Of a stretch of DNA of 64,000 nt, positions 60,331 through 64,000 are shown piece by piece. The stretch comes from Nitrospirales bacterium (lineage in GTDB: Bacteria; Nitrospirota; Nitrospiria; Nitrospirales; UBA8639): positions 19,914 through 83,913 of the forward strand of contig JAAXIB010000038.1 of the NCBI GenBank assembly GCA_012270585.1, written 5' to 3'. Below the pieces are notes generated by a model that worked only from the letters and a program-made list of their open reading frames with translations, was not told the origin of the DNA and made no database searches. The position numbers and the translations under genes are program-made. Numbering within the stretch: position 1 is the stretch's first letter; each line of letters begins with the position of its first letter.

Positions 60331-60543
60331 GAAGTCGAGTAAGCCCTCGTTGGCGTGAACCGGTAGTTGCTCGAATGCTTCGGGAAAACATACAACCCGT
60401 CATCGTAGGTGCCTGTACGGCCGATAAGGCAGGTTCGGGATAACGGCGAAGCCGCCTTCGACCATTCCCTCACCCGCAACCTCATCCTCGCCTACATGAA
60501 CGCCCTCTCCGCCGGAGACACCATGTCAGTGGTAGCTGTTTAG
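60331..60543 (+). pseudogene. Decayed restriction-gene 3' fragment, copy 3
   Basis: Bases 60331-60440 match 55310-55428 in pattern (VE-stop-ALVGVNR-stop-L; then after a frameshift VIVGACTADKAG) and carry two stops and one frameshift. Bases 60448-60543 then encode AAFDHSLTRNLILAYMNALS AGDT-, ending in TAG, the C-terminal tail of the methylase fragments above. Confidence 0.6.
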
Positions 60544-60586
60544 GTCGAGCAGATAAATTTAGTGAATTAGTGTCATTTTAACCAAT

Positions 60587-60629
60587 AAATTCACCAATAC
60601 TTTTTGTATATAAGTGAATTTGCTATAAT
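60587..60629 (+). promoter_or_regulatory. Extended -10 promoter with operator palindrome before fic
   Basis: TGCTATAAT (60621-60629) is an extended -10 element; the GTG start at 60636 is at the expected transcription start. AAATTCAC (60587-60594) and GTGAATTT (60614-60621) form a perfect inverted repeat just upstream; another GTGAATTA half-site lies at 60562-60569. Confidence 0.55.
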
Positions 60630-60635
60630 AACGGC

Positions 60636-61520
60636 GTGGCAACCTCGAAACGGATAAAAAAGCGAATCCAAGCATTAAAGGAAGAATATGACGCGTTGCG
60701 GCTCGGGAAAGAATCGCTGCTGTCGATGATCGACGAGGTGGAAATCCCTGAAAATGTCTACAATTCCAATGCCATCGAAAACTCGACACTCACTCTTGAG
60801 GAAACGGAGAAAATTCTGTTGGAGCAGAAGCTGTCCCGGAACGTCTCGTTGCGGGAGGTTTTTGAGGCGAAAAATCTAGCCCGGGTTATAGAGTATAAAC
60901 GCAAGAAAGTGAAGGAGAGTGAGCTACACAAAGACCTGATCGGGCTGTTCCATCAGATGCTTATCGGCGGCATAGATGATGCGATCGCGGGTCGCTTTCG
61001 CAGAAAGGGAGAGTACGTGAGGGTGGGCGCGTATATCGCCCCGGCGCCCGAGCACGTAGAGCGCATGATAGAGACCGCCCTGCTTGAATATTCCAGTGAC
61101 CTCGGCACATATTTTTTGGACAGGATTGCCAAGTTTCATCTGGATTTCGAAACCATCCATCCGTTTTGCGACGGTAACGGCCGCATAGGGCGCGTTATCA
61201 TCAATTTTCAATTACTGCAACATGGCCTGCCGCGCATTATCATCCGCAACAAGGAAAAGGATGTCTACTATCGAGCGTTCAGTGATTATCGGGAGAAGAA
61301 AACGACGAAGACGATGGAAGGCATCGTGTCGCTGGCTTTGTTGGAGTCGCTCCACAAGCGGCTGAGCTATTTGAGAGGAGAGCGGATCATCAGGTTGTCG
61401 GAGTATATCAAGCAGCATGGGCTTTCGGCCCCGGCCTTCACCAACGCCGCCCGCCGCCAGACCGTCCCCGCTTTCCGCGAGAAGGGGATCTGGAAGATCG
61501 GGGACGAATTCGTCCCATGA
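60636..61520 (+). CDS. Fic-domain protein (AMP-transferase type)
   Basis: 294 residues from GTG 60636. Canonical Fic motif HPFCDGNGRIGR at 175-186 (catalytic His175). The N-terminal inhibitory helix SNAIENS at 44-50, with Glu48, fits the (S/T)xxxE(G/N) pattern, so it is a class II Fic with built-in autoinhibition. A C-terminal winged-helix extension (IKQHGLSAPAFTNAARRQTVPAF) may bind DNA, as in SoFic-like proteins. Such enzymes AMPylate protein targets. The palindromic promoter suggests self-regulation. Confidence 0.9.
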   Translation: MATSKRIKKRIQALKEEYDALRLGKESLLSMIDEVEIPENVYNSNAIENSTLTLEETEKILLEQKLSRNVSLREVFEAKNLARVIEYKRKKVKESELHKDLIGLFHQMLIGGIDDAIAGRFRRKGEYVRVGAYIAPAPEHVERMIETALLEYSSDLGTYFLDRIAKFHLDFETIHPFCDGNGRIGRVIINFQLLQHGLPRIIIRNKEKDVYYRAFSDYREKKTTKTMEGIVSLALLESLHKRLSYLRGERIIRLSEYIKQHGLSAPAFTNAARRQTVPAFREKGIWKIGDEFVP

Positions 61521-61608
61521 GTAGCAGTAAGAAAGTTCGATTCAGCCGAGACGGAGGATTGTCGTCGTGTTCTACCCATTGCGGTGACGTGCCGGATTGT
61601 GAGGAGCA

Positions 61609-62763
61609 ATGTCTATGAAGAAAGAGCGACTCGGATCAATCGACATGCTGCGGGGCGTGGTCATGGTCATTATGGCGCTGGACCACGTCCGTTGGATGTT
61701 GTCCTCGCCTCTGCCGGGCGGGTTCGATTTCTCGAATGCGGATGCGCCGCTCTTCTTTACGCGCTGGATTTCACACCTGTGCGCGCCGACCTTTATTTTT
61801 CTGGCCGGCATCAGCGCGTTTTTGTACGGCGCCGCAGGCCGTTCCAAAAGGGAGGTGTCGCATTTTCTGGTGACCCGCGGCATCTGGCTTGTCTTCATCG
61901 AACTGACCGTCGTGAACTTCGGTTGGAACTTCAACGTCGGACCCGACTACGTCCCGTTTCTCCAGGTGATCTGGGCCATCGGAATCTCCATGATCGTTCT
62001 CGGCGGTCTTGTCTGGCTGCCGCGCTCCGTGATTGTCGGCGTTGGTCTGGTGATGATTCTCGGACACAATCTCCTCGATGCCGTCCAGCCGACCGCCGGG
62101 ACCGCGTCGGCGTTATGGTTTCTTCTGCACATCAAAGGAAAAATCGCTTTCGGAGGAGTGGCCATTCACGCCTTATATCCCCTGATCCCCTGGATTGGGG
62201 TGATGGCGGTGGGATATGCCATCGGACCCGTGTTTGCCGACGCCCATCCCGAGCGACCGTGCCGGCTGGTGCAGGTCGGCCTGTTGCTGGTGTTCCTGTT
62301 TGCCGTCCTGCGGTTGCTGAATCTCTACGGGGACTCCAATACATGGCACGTCCATGACACGTTCGAAGCCACGGTGGTTGATGTGCTGAACGCGACGAAG
62401 TATCCGCCCTCCCTTCATTATCTGCTCATGACGCTTGGCCCCGCGTTCATCCTGCTCGGCGCCTTCGAGCGCAGTCGGGGCAGGATTGCGAATTGGCTTG
62501 TCGTCATCGGTCGCGTGCCGTTCTTTTTTTACATTCTGCACATCTACGTGATTCATTGTGTGGCGCTCGTCGTCGGCGTCATTCAGGGATTTTCGGTTGC
62601 ACGGATCGCCGTTGACTTTGAATTGTATCCGCCGGAGTTCGGCGTCGGCCTCGGCGTTGTGTATCTTTTCTGGATAGGGATCGTCGTGGCGTTGTATCCC
62701 GCGTGTGCCTGGTTTGCCGGTGTGAAAGCCCGGCGTCGCGAGCGGTGGTTGAGTTATCTGTAG
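61609..62763 (+). CDS. DUF1624 (heparan-glucosaminide acetyltransferase-like) membrane protein
   Basis: 384 residues, about ten membrane helices. GAGGAG precedes ATG 61609. The N-terminus MKKERLGSIDMLRGVVMVIMALDHVRWML and the next FLAGISAFLYGAAGRSKREVSHFLVTRG are the signature of the DUF1624/HGSNAT-like fold, which transfers acyl groups across membranes to sugars. His in ALDHVR may be the acetylated residue by analogy with the family. Substrate unknown. Followed by a methyltransferase gene in the same direction. Confidence 0.8.
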   Translation: MSMKKERLGSIDMLRGVVMVIMALDHVRWMLSSPLPGGFDFSNADAPLFFTRWISHLCAPTFIFLAGISAFLYGAAGRSKREVSHFLVTRGIWLVFIELTVVNFGWNFNVGPDYVPFLQVIWAIGISMIVLGGLVWLPRSVIVGVGLVMILGHNLLDAVQPTAGTASALWFLLHIKGKIAFGGVAIHALYPLIPWIGVMAVGYAIGPVFADAHPERPCRLVQVGLLLVFLFAVLRLLNLYGDSNTWHVHDTFEATVVDVLNATKYPPSLHYLLMTLGPAFILLGAFERSRGRIANWLVVIGRVPFFFYILHIYVIHCVALVVGVIQGFSVARIAVDFELYPPEFGVGLGVVYLFWIGIVVALYPACAWFAGVKARRRERWLSYL

Positions 62764-62908
62764 TAAGCCTCCGCCATGCAGCAGCCAAACATGCAAGGCA
62801 CGAACGCCATGGAACGGACAAAGGGCCGTGCCCGCCGAACGATGCCTGCACGGGCAGGGAATGGACGGAGGGACAGGACATCCCGAAGAGCAAGGAGAAG
62901 AAAGCCGC

Positions 62909-63745
62909 ATGAATGAACAGAAAACAGATGCACGTTATCCGATGGGACGCAGCCAGGAGGAAACGGAACGGTTGATTCATCAGGAACGGGTGTATGGCGG
63001 CATCACGCGGCGTTTCTTCATGGAGGCGGGAATCGCCAGCGGGATGCAGGTGCTTGACGTCGGCAGCGGCGCCGGCGACGTGGCGCTGACGGTAGCCGAA
63101 TTAGTCGGTCCGAATGGGAACGTGGTGGGCGTGGACGTCAATGAGAACATTCTTGAGACGGCCCGGATACGTGCCCGGGAAGCGGGGTGGACGAACGTCG
63201 AATTCATGGCCGGGGACGACCGAACGCTCGATGCGGCGGGAGACTTCGATGCCGTCGTCGGCCGGCTGACCCTGATGTACATGTCCGATCCCGCCGATGC
63301 TCTCAAACGGTTCACAAGATACCTGCGCCCGGGAGGTCTGGTTGCATTTGAAGAAGCTGATCTGACGCCCTACCGGGCGCTTGTTCGTCCGGATACGCCC
63401 CTCATGAACACGCTGATCGGTTGGGCACTCGATGTTTTTGAGCGTTCTGGTGCGCACGTCGGCATGGGGCTCGATCTGTCCCGTGCGTTCGTCGATGCCG
63501 GCTTGCCCGTACCGGTCTTACATTTGGAGGCTCCGGTCGGTGGGTCGGAAACGTGGGTCGGTTATCGCTATCTCGCCGAGATCTTTCGAAGTCTCCTTCC
63601 CCTCCTGGAAGAATATGGCATGGCCACGGGTGACGAAGTCGACCTGGAGACACTGGAAGAGCGACTGCGACGCGAAGCCGTTGCCGCAAAACGTCCGGTG
63701 GTTTTGCCGCCTCACGTCACCGCCTGGACCAGGCTTGCGCCATGA
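62909..63745 (+). CDS. Class I SAM-dependent methyltransferase
   Basis: 278 residues from ATG 62909 (AAGGAG 11 bases before; the frame extends to 62828 but that part is not conserved-looking). SAM motif I VLDVGSGAGDVALTVAELVG, motif II VVGVDVNENILETAR, post-II EFMAGDDRTLD, and the substrate-domain LRPGGLVAFEEADLTPYRAL. The pattern matches UbiE/Methyltransf_25-type enzymes; substrate unknown. It could share a transcript with the DUF1624 gene upstream. Confidence 0.8.
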   Translation: MNEQKTDARYPMGRSQEETERLIHQERVYGGITRRFFMEAGIASGMQVLDVGSGAGDVALTVAELVGPNGNVVGVDVNENILETARIRAREAGWTNVEFMAGDDRTLDAAGDFDAVVGRLTLMYMSDPADALKRFTRYLRPGGLVAFEEADLTPYRALVRPDTPLMNTLIGWALDVFERSGAHVGMGLDLSRAFVDAGLPVPVLHLEAPVGGSETWVGYRYLAEIFRSLLPLLEEYGMATGDEVDLETLEERLRREAVAAKRPVVLPPHVTAWTRLAP

Positions 63746-64000
63746 GGGTTGAGGGCTTTCAGAGCCTCGGAAACCATCCGCGTGCAGGCTGCCCGTTTTG
63801 TGGCTGCGACAATCGTCAATAACCCCATCAGACTTAAAACAGGAATCCTTCATGCAGGCTTGCCGCCTGCACCCCAAGAGATGAAAATGGGGACGCCTCT
63901 CCAATCTGTCATCCTCGACGCTTATCCTCGACGTTGGTAATCGAGGATCCAGCGCCTTCGCTTTTTCCCCGTCTTTTTCTGTCATTCTTGTATGTGTTCA
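63746..64000. repeat. Repeat cluster at the window end
   Basis: ATGCAGGCTTGCCGCCTGCA (63852-63871) and the following bases to 63915 repeat 17125-17190. ATCCTCGACGTTGGTAATCG AGGATCC-type hairpin (63920-63950). The window ends inside a MITE-end (TTCTTGTATGTGTTCA, 63985-64000). No gene. Confidence 0.65.

Overview
The window looks like one contig from a Gram-negative, respiring bacterium. It has three TonB-dependent outer-membrane receptors, a TonB-ExbB-ExbD motor, Slp-type and RodZ-type envelope proteins, exported mono-haem cytochromes c and a complete NADH:quinone oxidoreductase (complex I) operon. The SecA sequence, the paired small cytochromes and the style of the intergenic repeats suggest Nitrospirota (Nitrospira-like). 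That is an inference from family resemblance, not a database result. Backbone genes are moderately GC-rich. Two stretches (about 28.3-32.6 kb and 54.9-61.5 kb) are visibly richer in A+T and carry accessory genes.

Layout. 0-3.6 kb: end of a RodZ-like gene, two tandem cytochromes c (the second probably broken at a run of eight G), a small basic protein, a HEAT-repeat protein and an envelope coiled-coil protein. 3.8-7.1 kb: a TonB receptor behind a promoter overlapped by a Fur-like box, and a protein of unknown function. 7.1-11.2 kb: a UvrD/PcrA helicase, an exported HExxH protein, dense intergenic repeats and two tRNAs (Arg-CCG, Lys-CTT). 11.2-17 kb: a small TPR protein, an Slp lipoprotein, and a second TonB receptor divergent from a PepSY membrane protein and its partner. 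17.4-25.2 kb: a DUF4143 ATPase with a promoter placed as for a leaderless mRNA, then a minus-strand cluster of an exported TonB-C protein with an internal duplication, a third TonB receptor, a TPR protein, TonB, ExbB and ExbD. 25.4-28.2 kb: secA. 28.3-32.6 kb: an AbiEii-like nucleotidyltransferase pair, several orphan envelope proteins and an orphan ribbon-helix-helix antitoxin. 33.1-50.0 kb: midA followed by nuoA-B-CD-E-F-G-H-I-J-K-L-M-N. 50.5-61.5 kb: a defence and toxin-antitoxin island. 61.6-63.7 kb: a DUF1624 membrane acyltransferase-like protein and a SAM methyltransferase.

The genes fall into three working groups. The receptors, the PepSY protein and the TonB-ExbB-ExbD motor make up metal-chelate uptake. 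MidA (a homologue of the mitochondrial complex I assembly methyltransferase NDUFAF7) sits directly before the complex I genes, which points to methylation-assisted complex I assembly in this bacterium.

The third group, the island, is the most unusual part. It holds a Phd/VapC pair, a type ISP-like restriction-modification enzyme, a two-TM small protein plus an unrecognised 563-residue protein, a Clp-fold/SDH-type protease flanked by two tiny ORFs, a Panacea/RelE-like toxin-antitoxin pair and a Fic protein. Between these modules lie three copies of the 3' end of another methylase gene (54638-54910, 58645-58914, 60448-60543) and two copies of an upstream part of a restriction-type gene (55292-55483 and a decayed one at 60331-60447). 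The modules therefore look as if they were exchanged by recombination at duplicated restriction-gene ends.

Intergenic space outside the genes is crowded with short dispersed repeats. One class has inverted ends of about 45 bp and looks like a MITE. Copies interrupt the nuo operon at several places.
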